This document shows positions 1-7,489 of a stretch of DNA of 16,095 nucleotides, piece by piece. Each line of letters starts with the position of its first letter. The stretch's first letter is position 1. Origin of the DNA: Gammaproteobacteria bacterium (lineage in GTDB: Bacteria > Pseudomonadota > Gammaproteobacteria > Arenicellales > Arenicellaceae); the NCBI GenBank assembly GCA_030426005.1, contig JAUHZM010000038.1, forward strand, positions 1-16,095, given 5' to 3'. A model generated the notes under the pieces. The model searched no databases, was not told where the DNA came from, and worked only from the letters and a program-made list of their open reading frames with translations. The position numbers were made by a program, and so were the translations under genes.

Positions 1-3000
1 TACCCAGATCCACTTGATTCTCACCCAAGGGCTGGTCCGCACGCGGGGACGCGACCACCACAGACACATAAATACCCGGGTAATCATCCGCTTCAATCGG
101 CACTTCAATGATTGGTGTACTGCCTTCCAATACCTGGGTCCACTGACGACGCACGCCGTAGCGCTCGACCGTGATCAAGGCCTGTGCGCCAGGGTAAGGG
201 TTTTTCACCAGAATGTTAGCGGTATCACCAAACTGGTATTGCTCTGCATCGGCGATCAACTCCAGGTCTCGATCATTATTGCCCCAGACCACATGCCCCT
301 TACCGGCTACCCAGGTCGACAAGACGGTGGAATTTGAGCGCTGATGCGTGTCTTTAATCTGCGCCGATACGCGGTAACTACCGGCTTTTGTTGGTGTGAA
401 CTCACAGGCTTGCGCCTTGGCTTGACCTTCTAGCTGACAACTAGCCACCTTGACCCATTTTTGGGTGTACTGCGTCAGGTAAGCACTACCAGCACTCTTA
501 ACTCGCGCGGCTTTGGTTTCGTAGTATTCCACCACTAGATTTACCGGCGTGTCGTCAACTGGCGCTCCACGTGTGTCTACCACTAAAACTTCTGTACTCG
601 CCACTTTGTCCGCAGTGTGCACCCATTTAGTATTCTTCAAACCAACGAACCGATCGCGCCCGATAAAGTCCGCCGTCGCACTGCTGGCAACGTATTTTCC
701 GCGGTCATCGCGAACCGCCGTCTCCACCATTATTCGGCCAAACTGAGTACCGTACTCTTCGAGTTTAATCTGGGATGTTAGTTCGCCCTGTTGATCTACT
801 TTGGCGACCGATTGATGCACAGTCTGTCGACCTTGCCCTGGCGGTGCACTAAATCGAAACCCCTTTGCGGCAGGATGCGAACTGCTGAACTGTCGGGGCA
901 TCAAAATAGCGGTAACACGTGCCTCAGCATCCGCATACGGCCCACCGGCATGCATCGCGGCGAGTGACTCAACCGTCAACACATCATTAGGTCCAAACTG
1001 ATCACCGTTCAGCTCGGTGGTGACCCGAAAAGGCGCTGGTGTGAAATCACTGACCAGGACACGCATAGGCGACAGGCTAGCGGTTTGCTTGTCCTCAGTG
1101 CGCTGAAGATGAAACTGGTACCAACCGACTGGTGCGGTCTCGGGCACGGTAAATTCACCATCTATGGCGCCGAACTCCGATAATTTTAGCGTCTTACGTT
1201 CCGATACCACCTGCCCTTTTGGATCAATCACTTGCAAGCTGTAACCTGAACGTGGTGGCGCAACCCAGTGATCATTGCTTTGGTTGCGCACATAGATTTT
1301 GTATTGCACGGTATCGCCGACCTTGTACACGCCTTGAGCGGTCGTTCCCCAAGCATAGAGATAACCATCACGCGTCTGCATTTGCGGCCACACATTACTC
1401 CAGGACAAATAGCTGTTGTCCAGCGGCAACACCGCCATATCCTCGCCTTTGCTCAATTTAAGCATGAGGCGTTGATCATCAAAATAATCCACATAACGCC
1501 ACTTCAAATTCGGATCAATCTCGACTTGACCGGGCAACTCAGCCACACCGTTTTTATCCGTAGTAACTACATCGGTGACACGATTGGCATCGTCATTGAA
1601 TGCGCTCATTCCGCGGTACAGGTCTAGGTCTAAGCGCACCTTTACACCAGCGACCGGCTTTCCAGTTTGAAGACTGGTTACCCAGACCAAACTCTTAAAG
1701 TGCCCGAGTTTTAAATGCACCTGAAATGGGGTCACCTGTGCAACAAATTCCGGCTGATAGTTCTCCAAACCTACCAGCGCCGACTCCGCACTCAAATTTC
1801 CAGCAACCAGTCCTGATTTACCATTGAGCATCGCGCGCACACCGAGGGGCACGGCATAGGCTATGTCCTCGACCTCGGGCAGTGGCTTACGGTAATTCAA
1901 TGCGGTTTCCGCGGTATCCACTGTGGCCCGCGTATAGTTAGTTACGGTGAGTGCGTCAAGGTTAGTCACCGTGACCGGCAGTTCCGTATCCAACGTTTTT
2001 TCAAATACCGAGTGGCGGTGATCCAGCTGGTAATTCGGCAAACGATGCGCGGTCAAGAAACTCATGCTGATGGGCGTATTGAGCGTGCGATGTAGCTCAT
2101 CGCTTAACTCATCGTCAGACATCAACTTATACTCATCGTAGGCTTTCAGTACCTCTGGCAGCATCATGCGATACGGCTGATTGTTACCAAAGCGAAATCG
2201 TCGGTCGAAGAATGAACTAATCTGGTAGCTATCTTGCCGTGTGGACCAAGGGTCGTAATCCGGGATGCCACCGGCTAAGTCCGGTGTGATTTCGAGGTGT
2301 GCTTTGGCTGTTTGATAACTCACCGGAGTTGAAAAAACCAATGCTGCCGATTGCAATGGCAAGCACTCCTCCAAGCCGTCATAGGCGTGATTACCGGTAT
2401 CCGGCTCGCGCAATAAGGTTTGTGCTGAATGGTGCGGTTGGATTCGGTTTGAAGTAACTCGCTTATTGCTTTCATCGTATCGCAGCTGCTGACACTCAAC
2501 GCCTAAAAATTCAAATTCAGGCAGTGCGCTAAACGTATGAACTTTATCGTCCGCGAGACCAGCAACAGCGCCCCATACCGAACTGAGTCCAGCATCGAGC
2601 TGCAATCGTACCAAAGCACCAGCAGGTAAATCTGTAACTGGTGCCAGATTCCAGGCATACCTAGCCTGATCGTAAGCATCCCTACGCACCTGTAGCACCT
2701 GCTTCACTTCCGCAGATGGCTCAGTGTCGTTTCGTGGCCGGGGCAAAGGGCCGAGGTTCTCGAAGGCCGATTGTGCAGTCGTTCGCAAAAACAAAGAATC
2801 ATAGTTTGAATTATGGGCTTCATCAGCCTGTAAGGCGATGGCCTTACCTTTAGACTTCAAGCGCAACGTCGCAAGCACCGATGATCGGCTGACAGGCTGG
2901 TTGAACTGGACACGCATAACAGGTCGTGCGGCTTCAGTCCATTGATGTAGATAAACGCCTTGAATGGCCGGTCGAATGGTAGTGAAGCTGAACTGCTGCG

Positions 3001-3403
3001 CTTCGGCCATGGTGGTGCCGCCGAGAGTCTGAATCCCGGGATTAACCTGAATGGTGTAGCGCGTCGCTAACTGCAGCTGATCGGCTTTATCTAGTTGGCA
3101 CGCAAGCGAACTGGTATCCAGCCAAAGCCAGGCACAGTTTACTTTTGGTGTGAACGTAATGGGGATCGAATCGGACGAGCGTTGCATGTCGCCAATCGCG
3201 ACCACGGGTTGATTAAACTTAAACACGATCTGTCGACTGGACACCGGCACCTCGTTCCCGGTTGGCGTGACGCGCAGCAATGACAACTCGTCCTTGGCCT
3301 GGTTAAACGTCGCCGAATCAAAGGTGGACTGTGCCCAAGCGGCATGAGTCACGCACAGACACATGCAGAAGAACAGTTGACTGAAGTATTTTAGATTTTG
3401 CAT
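1..3403 (-). CDS. Alpha-2-macroglobulin family protein, N-terminal part (C-terminus beyond the left edge)
   Basis: The frame is open from an ATG at 3403 to the left edge, about 1134 residues with no stop, so the 3' end lies outside the window. Residues 1-24 form a Sec signal peptide ending AWA|QS. There is no lipobox, so the protein is predicted to be soluble in the periplasm, unlike the lipoprotein YfhM of E. coli. Ig-like/MG beta domains follow, with an N-terminal extension before the MG2-type motif near residue 679 (DGYLYAW, then VYKVGDTVQY). A second typical bacterial A2M motif starts near residue 1044 (LELIADAEQYQFGDTANILV). Bacterial A2Ms are thought to trap proteases that breach the outer membrane; the bait region and any CxEQ thioester would lie off-window. 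Family members of this length are often next to penicillin-binding protein PbpC, a possible next gene. A weak GAG precedes the start. The aldo/keto reductase lies 100 bases upstream on the same strand. Family call is firm; full length is unknown. Confidence 0.88.
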   Translation of the reverse strand, partial: MQNLKYFSQLFFCMCLCVTHAAWAQSTFDSATFNQAKDELSLLRVTPTGNEVPVSSRQIVFKFNQPVVAIGDMQRSSDSIPITFTPKVNCAWLWLDTSSLACQLDKADQLQLATRYTIQVNPGIQTLGGTTMAEAQQFSFTTIRPAIQGVYLHQWTEAARPVMRVQFNQPVSRSSVLATLRLKSKGKAIALQADEAHNSNYDSLFLRTTAQSAFENLGPLPRPRNDTEPSAEVKQVLQVRRDAYDQARYAWNLAPVTDLPAGALVRLQLDAGLSSVWGAVAGLADDKVHTFSALPEFEFLGVECQQLRYDESNKRVTSNRIQPHHSAQTLLREPDTGNHAYDGLEECLPLQSAALVFSTPVSYQTAKAHLEITPDLAGGIPDYDPWSTRQDSYQISSFFDRRFRFGNNQPYRMMLPEVLKAYDEYKLMSDDELSDELHRTLNTPISMSFLTAHRLPNYQLDHRHSVFEKTLDTELPVTVTNLDALTVTNYTRATVDTAETALNYRKPLPEVEDIAYAVPLGVRAMLNGKSGLVAGNLSAESALVGLENYQPEFVAQVTPFQVHLKLGHFKSLVWVTSLQTGKPVAGVKVRLDLDLYRGMSAFNDDANRVTDVVTTDKNGVAELPGQVEIDPNLKWRYVDYFDDQRLMLKLSKGEDMAVLPLDNSYLSWSNVWPQMQTRDGYLYAWGTTAQGVYKVGDTVQYKIYVRNQSNDHWVAPPRSGYSLQVIDPKGQVVSERKTLKLSEFGAIDGEFTVPETAPVGWYQFHLQRTEDKQTASLSPMRVLVSDFTPAPFRVTTELNGDQFGPNDVLTVESLAAMHAGGPYADAEARVTAILMPRQFSSSHPAAKGFRFSAPPGQGRQTVHQSVAKVDQQGELTSQIKLEEYGTQFGRIMVETAVRDDRGKYVASSATADFIGRDRFVGLKNTKWVHTADKVASTEVLVVDTRGAPVDDTPVNLVVEYYETKAARVKSAGSAYLTQYTQKWVKVASCQLEGQAKAQACEFTPTKAGSYRVSAQIKDTHQRSNSTVLSTWVAGKGHVVWGNNDRDLELIADAEQYQFGDTANILVKNPYPGAQALITVERYGVRRQWTQVLEGSTPIIEVPIEADDYPGIYVSVVVASPRADQPLGENQVDLG

Positions 3404-3503
3404 CGACCAGATCTCGTTTTAGGTTTCCTTACTGGGTATGAGTATGCCGACACACACCGGCATCCTGCATGGTGTTTTTGTGAAATATGTGTGTGCGGCT
3501 ACA

Positions 3504-4424
3504 TCACGGAACGTCGTGCCCCATCGATGCCACCCAAATCCGGTACCACTGCTCCTGACTCAGATTCAGGTTTAATGCGTTCACGGCACGTTGAACACGC
3601 GTAATATCGCCGCTGCCGATAATCACGAGTGGCTTACTCGGAAGGCGGCGTACCCAGGCGTAGATCACCTGGTCAATCGCGTCGACCTTAAGTTCATTGG
3701 CGATATCTTCAAGTGTGTGACGCAGACGCGTCATCTGCATAGATTGGTCCCCGAAAATATGCCCGCCAGCCAAGCAAGACCAGGCCATTGGACGAACGCA
3801 ATGCTGTTGCAAGAACTCCAGCGTGCCATTATTCACGATATCCAGATTCACCGGATTAATTTCAACCTGATTGGTCACCAAGGGTGCATCCAGTCTTGAT
3901 TGCAATAAGGCGAATTGAGTGTTGGTAAAATTAGACACACCAAAGTGCCGCACTTTGCCCGCCTGGTGCAGTTCTGTGAAGACTTCTGCCACCGCATCGG
4001 CATCCAGCAATAAGTCTGGACGATGAATCAACAAAACATCAAGGTAATCAGTCCCTAGGCGCTGCAGCGAGGTTTCCACCGAGGTACGAATTGCACTCGG
4101 GCTGGCGTCGTAGTGGTTGACCCGGGTATCTGCGTGATCCACGAGTTCAATTCCACACTTTGAAACGATCTCCAGCTTTTGTCGCAAGCCTGGTTGCAAT
4201 TTCGGCACCTCGCCAAACAACGCTTCGCAACTCGGATCCGCGCCGTACACATGGGCATGATCCACCGTGGTGATTCCAAGCTCTAAGTGCTGTTGTAAAA
4301 AGGTTAAATGCGCCTGCGTGGATCGATTCCACTCGCCCATACGCCAATAGCCTTGAACCAATTCAGATAAGGCCGGTCCCTCCGGCGCTACAGGAGTTTT
4401 TTTCATGGGTGTCCGAAAATTCAT
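3504..4424 (-). CDS. ydhF: Aldo/keto reductase, YdhF type
   Basis: This 306-residue protein is a TIM-barrel NAD(P)H-dependent oxidoreductase of the aldo/keto reductase superfamily. The catalytic tetrad is visible: Asp55 and Tyr60 (VDHAHVYG), Lys89 (VSKCG) and His134 (LLIHRPD). The pattern GKVRHFGVSNFT near residue 155 and the late IIGSG cofactor-binding motif are typical. From recalled E. coli YdhF, similarity runs from APxGP at the N-terminus to the C-terminal GHDVP (GYDVP in YdhF). Physiological substrates of YdhF-type enzymes are not established. Two starts are possible: the ATG at 4424, and an in-frame ATG at 4406 (MKKTPVAP) that matches the YdhF N-terminus better; neither has a clear Shine-Dalgarno. 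The A2M gene lies 100 bases downstream on the same strand with no obvious terminator between them, so cotranscription is possible although no functional link is apparent. Confidence 0.9.
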   Translation of the reverse strand: MNFRTPMKKTPVAPEGPALSELVQGYWRMGEWNRSTQAHLTFLQQHLELGITTVDHAHVYGADPSCEALFGEVPKLQPGLRQKLEIVSKCGIELVDHADTRVNHYDASPSAIRTSVETSLQRLGTDYLDVLLIHRPDLLLDADAVAEVFTELHQAGKVRHFGVSNFTNTQFALLQSRLDAPLVTNQVEINPVNLDIVNNGTLEFLQQHCVRPMAWSCLAGGHIFGDQSMQMTRLRHTLEDIANELKVDAIDQVIYAWVRRLPSKPLVIIGSGDITRVQRAVNALNLNLSQEQWYRIWVASMGHDVP

Positions 4425-4565
4425 TGTGATTCAATAACCCTGTCATCATAGCGTACTCGTCACGCGCTGCGAACTTGAATACCAATGCAGCACGAATCGC
4501 ACTGGACGGCACCGGGCATCCGAATTAAGCTAATGGCCTCGCACGTGGGATGCAATCAACAATAC

Positions 4566-4571
4566 AGAGGA
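4566..4571 (+). promoter_or_regulatory. Ribosome binding site of the 4576 lipoprotein gene
   Basis: AGAGGA lies four bases before the ATG at 4576. This is the clearest Shine-Dalgarno in the window and fixes the lipoprotein start. Confidence 0.7.
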
Positions 4572-4575
4572 TTTT

Positions 4576-5409
4576 ATGAAGAACTGGCTCTCCAAATTCA
4601 CGCTAGCTGCGGTACTGCTTCTCGGGTTAACTGCCTGTATCGAAGAACGCGTGGTGGTTAAAGTTAAAAAAGACGGCTCTGGGTTCGTCGAGCACTACTC
4701 GTATAACAGCATGGAAGACGCAATGAGTGGATTTCTGTCCGGTTTGAGCGATGAGCAAGGTGTTGAAGGTGGTGCCGAGGCAATCGAAACCAAACTTAAA
4801 AATGAATATGACGATAAATACTTTGCAGACTTCGCACGCGAAATGGGCGAAGGCGTCACAGTCAAACAGTATCAGTTAGGCAGCAATGAAATGGGGATGC
4901 GTGGTTATCATGCGACGTACGCCTTCGAAGACATCAATAAAATCGCGGTAAAAATGCGTGAATCACTGGGCGATGAAGAGAAAGGTGCTGAAGTGTCTGA
5001 TCAAAAGGATGCGCTCACTCAGGTACCTGATTTTTCAATGCAGGACGGCGTGCTGAAAATTCGCATTCCACATGATTACGACCCGAATGATCAGGTAAAT
5101 GTGAGTGACGATGGCATGGACGATATGCCGCCACAAATGTTAGGCATGATGGCTGCAATGTTTCAGGGCATGCGCATTGCCGTCAGCATTGAAGGCCTAG
5201 ATGATATTAAAGAGACCAATGCGATTCACCGCTCCGGTAATACCGTTGTCCTCACCGACTTTAAAATGGACAAGTTAATGGGCAACATGGATAACCTTAA
5301 GAAGATGCAATCCTTTGGCTCCCTGCCACGAGAAGAAATGCAGGCGCTGGCCGATCAACTCGACGGCATGGACATTGATTTGCAGGAGCAAATCGTTATC
5401 CGTTTCTAA
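4576..5409 (+). CDS. Putative lipoprotein, methionine-rich C-terminal half
   Basis: The 277-residue product begins with a lipoprotein signal peptide: positive n-region, hydrophobic core and lipobox LTAC with the acylated Cys at residue 21. The residues after Cys21 are Ile-Glu-Glu, without an Asp at +2, so outer-membrane sorting is likely. A beta-strand with KKDGSG near residues 31-36 resembles the opening of several uncharacterised bacterial lipoproteins in which a Cys is soon followed by a DGSG turn. Residues 45-145 are acidic and rich in Glu, Asp and Met. Seven methionines fall within residues 181-199, and more occur up to 265. I do not recognise a characterised family. The gene appears monocistronic: a strong Shine-Dalgarno precedes it, a strong terminator follows, and the upstream neighbour is divergent. 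Methionine clusters bind Cu(I) in some periplasmic proteins, but here that is only a possibility; a Met-rich helix is an equally simple explanation. Confidence 0.85.
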   Translation: MKNWLSKFTLAAVLLLGLTACIEERVVVKVKKDGSGFVEHYSYNSMEDAMSGFLSGLSDEQGVEGGAEAIETKLKNEYDDKYFADFAREMGEGVTVKQYQLGSNEMGMRGYHATYAFEDINKIAVKMRESLGDEEKGAEVSDQKDALTQVPDFSMQDGVLKIRIPHDYDPNDQVNVSDDGMDDMPPQMLGMMAAMFQGMRIAVSIEGLDDIKETNAIHRSGNTVVLTDFKMDKLMGNMDNLKKMQSFGSLPREEMQALADQLDGMDIDLQEQIVIRF

Positions 5410-5420
5410 GTAGTTTACTT

Positions 5421-5461
5421 CCGGCCTGAATGACACAGTGCATTCAGGCCGGTTCTCTCTT
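5421..5461 (+). terminator. Intrinsic terminator of the lipoprotein gene
   Basis: A perfect 12-base-pair stem (5421-5432 with 5441-5452, arms CCGGCCTGAATG and CATTCAGGCCGG) closes an 8-base loop. A pyrimidine tract, TTCTCTCTT, follows. It starts 12 bases past the stop at 5409. The tail is T/C rather than pure T, so termination may be incomplete. Confidence 0.85.
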
Positions 5462-5685
5462 CCCTATCAAGCTACGAAGGTCATCTTAAATCAACTCGAT
5501 TTGAACCTTTGCGGCACAGGCAGACACTCATCTTCTGAGACCGGCTGTAAATGCACCGGATTCAACGACTGCAACTAACCGAAATAAGCCACCAACAGGC
5601 CCTTCTGGCCTCGCCTTTTGAACGAGAGTTGTGCCGTTAATCAGGGGTATTCGCTTTGAACTCTGAGTGAAAGTATGCTCATATG

Positions 5686-5718
5686 CTGATCAGTAGTAGT
5701 GTATAACACTCTGATCAG
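5686..5718 (+). repeat. Bulged hairpin with duplicated CTGATCAG palindromes
   Basis: The octamer CTGATCAG, itself a palindrome, occurs at 5686-5693 and again at 5711-5718. Between them AGTGT (5698-5702) pairs with ACACT (5706-5710) around a 3-base loop, leaving TAGT as a one-sided bulge. The whole can fold as one hairpin, or the two octamers can act as a pair of sites 25 bases apart centre to centre. No T tract follows, so it is not an ordinary terminator. A DNA-binding protein site is as likely as an RNA structure. Confidence 0.5.
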
Positions 5719-5747
5719 GTGCAATATTTCCGCCTGTGAACCGGTCA

Positions 5748-5776
5748 GAAGTAATCTCGCATAGCGAGTTTACTTC
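5748..5776 (+). repeat. Near-perfect inverted repeat with 13-base arms
   Basis: Left arm 5748-5760 (GAAGTAATCTCGC) pairs with right arm 5764-5776 (GCGAGTTTACTTC) around an ATA loop, with one T-T mismatch. No T run follows on either strand, so intrinsic termination is unlikely. It is symmetrical enough to be a regulator operator or a stable RNA stem. Confidence 0.6.
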
Positions 5777-5844
5777 GTACCAGACTCTGATTGATCCGGA
5801 ACTTTGGACAAAAAGTCAGTAAGCTGACTAGGGTCGCACACGTA

Positions 5845-5872
5845 TTGATCAGCATTAACAACTAACACTAAT
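5845..5872 (+). promoter_or_regulatory. Possible sigma-70 promoter for the FHA-phosphatase operon
   Basis: TTGATC (5845-5850) is separated by 16 bases from ACTAAT (5867-5872). Each hexamer matches four of six consensus positions. A transcript would start about 30 bases before the ATG at 5911. This is a weak match in an A+T-rich tract and could be chance; upstream starts would place the hairpins in the leader. Confidence 0.25.
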
Positions 5873-5910
5873 ACACAACATTAGTACTCCAGCACATAGG
5901 GCACATCGTT

Positions 5911-6612
5911 ATGGATTACATTCGGGTTTACAGTGGTAATGAGTTAAAAACACAACTGGAACTGGGCGAAGAACGCATCACGCTCGGCCGGACCGACGAG
6001 AACACAATCATACTGCCAGATTCGGGCGTATCTCGTGTTCACGCCGCCATCGAATACCAGGATGGCGACTATTACGTGGTGGATCTTGAAAGTCGAAACG
6101 GCGTGTTTCTCAACAGCAATAAAGTTGCACGAGAGAAGCTCAAATACTGGGACGAGATCCAAATCCACAACTTTGTCATCAAGTATATGGCCAAGGCAGG
6201 CATCGGTGCCTCGAACGACCAAGACTCTGATACCGCATCGAGCCTTGCATCTGATAAAACAGAATTCTACAACCTAACTGACAAAGCGCAGTTAGACAAG
6301 TTGCGGCAGAAGACCAAGCAATGCTATTTGACCTACAAGACAGCATCTGGTGAGCCCCAAAAACTGATGATTCAGAAACCACGTACCTTAGTTGGTGGTG
6401 GCAAAGATGCCGATATTAAAACCTCTGGTTGGTTTGCACCGGCAGTATCAGCGAGCATCGAACGCCAAGGCAGCAGCTACGAATTGGTTCCCCATAAGCG
6501 CGGCAATGTCATTTTTCAAAATAAACGGATCGTCGAGCCTGTGAAGTTGATTGACGGCAGCGGGTTTATTGTTCGAGACATCGAGTTCGAATTCTTCAAT
6601 CGATTAGATTAG
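5911..6612 (+). CDS. FHA-domain protein, with a probable second degenerate FHA domain
   Basis: The 233-residue product is predicted cytoplasmic, with no signal peptide or membrane segment. Residues 1-95 are a full FHA domain, the fold that binds phosphothreonine peptides. The key residues are present: Gly26-Arg27, Ser41-Arg42-Val43-His44, and Ser61-Arg62-Asn63-Gly64 followed by VFLN. A polar linker (about 98-135) leads to a C-terminal half that looks like a second FHA fold: VGGGKDADIKTSG near 163-175, then ASIERQGSSYEL and GNVIFQNKRI. This copy lacks the Arg and the SxxH signature, so it probably does not bind phosphothreonine. The PP2C gene begins 18 bases after the stop, and a receptor Ser/Thr kinase is encoded nearby on the opposite strand. 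It is therefore the likely reader or adaptor of that phosphorylation system. A weak AGGG lies upstream of the ATG. Confidence 0.9.
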   Translation: MDYIRVYSGNELKTQLELGEERITLGRTDENTIILPDSGVSRVHAAIEYQDGDYYVVDLESRNGVFLNSNKVAREKLKYWDEIQIHNFVIKYMAKAGIGASNDQDSDTASSLASDKTEFYNLTDKAQLDKLRQKTKQCYLTYKTASGEPQKLMIQKPRTLVGGGKDADIKTSGWFAPAVSASIERQGSSYELVPHKRGNVIFQNKRIVEPVKLIDGSGFIVRDIEFEFFNRLD

Positions 6613-6630
6613 AACTCGACGCATAGCATC

Positions 6631-7416
6631 ATGCCCTGGAATGTTGCAGTCGATACCGAGATCGGTGATCGCGACGAACAGCAAGACCGTTTTTTAATGG
6701 CACAAAGCCCAGACGGTAACCGCTGTTTACTGGTGGTTGCCGATGGCGCAGGCGGGCATAAAACTGGCGGTGCCGCGGCTGAAGCCGCGATTGAGCACAT
6801 ACGAGAACAGTTGCCCGCGTTGCTGAACAGCCGGGATCCACAAAACGCGCTCCACAGCCTGATCCAAGAATGCAACGAACAAGTACTCAAAGTTGGTGGT
6901 GACGAGCTCGCCTGCACCACACTAGTGATGGTACTAGCCAATGATGATCAAGTATTTTGGGCTCATGTTGGCGACAGCCGTGCCTACTTACTTCGCCATG
7001 GCGAGACCGTCATCAGAACCACCGACCATTCCTTGATTGAGCTTCATAAAACCAACCCTGATGCGATACCCGATTCGGACCAGGCGGTCACGGCCAATCA
7101 ACTTTTTATGTGCCTCGGAGCGCTCGATCAAGTAGACCCTGACACCGACAGCAGCCTAGTCCGTGATGGTGACACCATACTACTGTGCAGTGATGGCCTA
7201 TGGAATCAGGTCGACATGCTGCCAGTAACCCAGGCAATCAGCGCGGAACCTGTGACAACCGAATCACTACACAAATGGGCAAGTCTGGCAAAACAAGGCG
7301 GCGCGGGTCACAGCGACAATATTACCTTGATCGCGGCACGATACCGCACCAAGCCTAGCCTATTTGCTCGCATCATGGCGACGCTTCAAAGGCCATTTCA
7401 CACACCGCGTAGATAA
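6631..7416 (+). CDS. PP2C-family protein Ser/Thr phosphatase
   Basis: The 261-residue product is a soluble, cytoplasmic, metal-dependent (PPM/PP2C) phosphatase of the short bacterial type (PstP/Stp/PppA-like). Motifs in order: GDRDEQQD with Asp19; VADGAGGH with Asp38-Gly39; CTTLV near 95 (usually GTT); HVGDSRAYLLRHG at 112-124; TTDHSL; LLCSDGLWN with Asp188; and GHSDNITLI with Asp229-Asn230. All metal-binding aspartates expected for the binuclear Mn/Mg centre are present, so it should be active. It would reverse phosphorylation by the receptor kinase encoded at 8854-10950. A basic tail (residues 240-261) follows the catalytic core. The gene sits 18 bases after the FHA gene and clearly shares its transcript. 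No strong Shine-Dalgarno is visible, which fits coupling to upstream translation. Confidence 0.93.
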   Translation: MPWNVAVDTEIGDRDEQQDRFLMAQSPDGNRCLLVVADGAGGHKTGGAAAEAAIEHIREQLPALLNSRDPQNALHSLIQECNEQVLKVGGDELACTTLVMVLANDDQVFWAHVGDSRAYLLRHGETVIRTTDHSLIELHKTNPDAIPDSDQAVTANQLFMCLGALDQVDPDTDSSLVRDGDTILLCSDGLWNQVDMLPVTQAISAEPVTTESLHKWASLAKQGGAGHSDNITLIAARYRTKPSLFARIMATLQRPFHTPRR

Positions 7417-7489
7417 ACAAGCTAAGACTAACAAACGGCGAAATACGAACACTGCCGAACACCATCCACTCTCAAACTGGACGGACGAT

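Larger units (their letters stand above)
5453..5910 (+). other. Gene-free 458-base stretch with several hairpins, upstream of the FHA gene
   Basis: I see no convincing protein gene here. It contains small inverted repeats: AGGCC/GGCCT at 5597-5611 followed by CGCCTTTT, the bulged hairpin at 5686-5718, the 13-base-arm hairpin at 5748-5776, and AGTCAG/CTGACT at 5814-5829. The heptamer TGATCAG occurs three times (5687, 5712, 5846). Several strong hairpins ahead of the FHA-phosphatase operon suggest a structured 5' leader, a small RNA or regulator sites; the sequence alone does not decide between these. Confidence 0.5.

Noticed and set aside
3444..3463. Six-base-pair hairpin (ATGCCG/CGGCAT) between the reductase and alpha-2-macroglobulin genes
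   Set aside because: The stem is short and no T run follows on the minus strand, so it is not a supported terminator.
5551..5640. A 29-residue reading frame from an ATG in the intergenic stretch
   Set aside because: Its composition looks protein-like, but there is no Shine-Dalgarno, it is very short, and no family is recognised.
7364..7489. In-frame extension of the barrel protein to a TTG at 7364
   Set aside because: It overlaps the end of the phosphatase gene and buries the signal peptide; the ATG at 7490 gives a normal exported protein.
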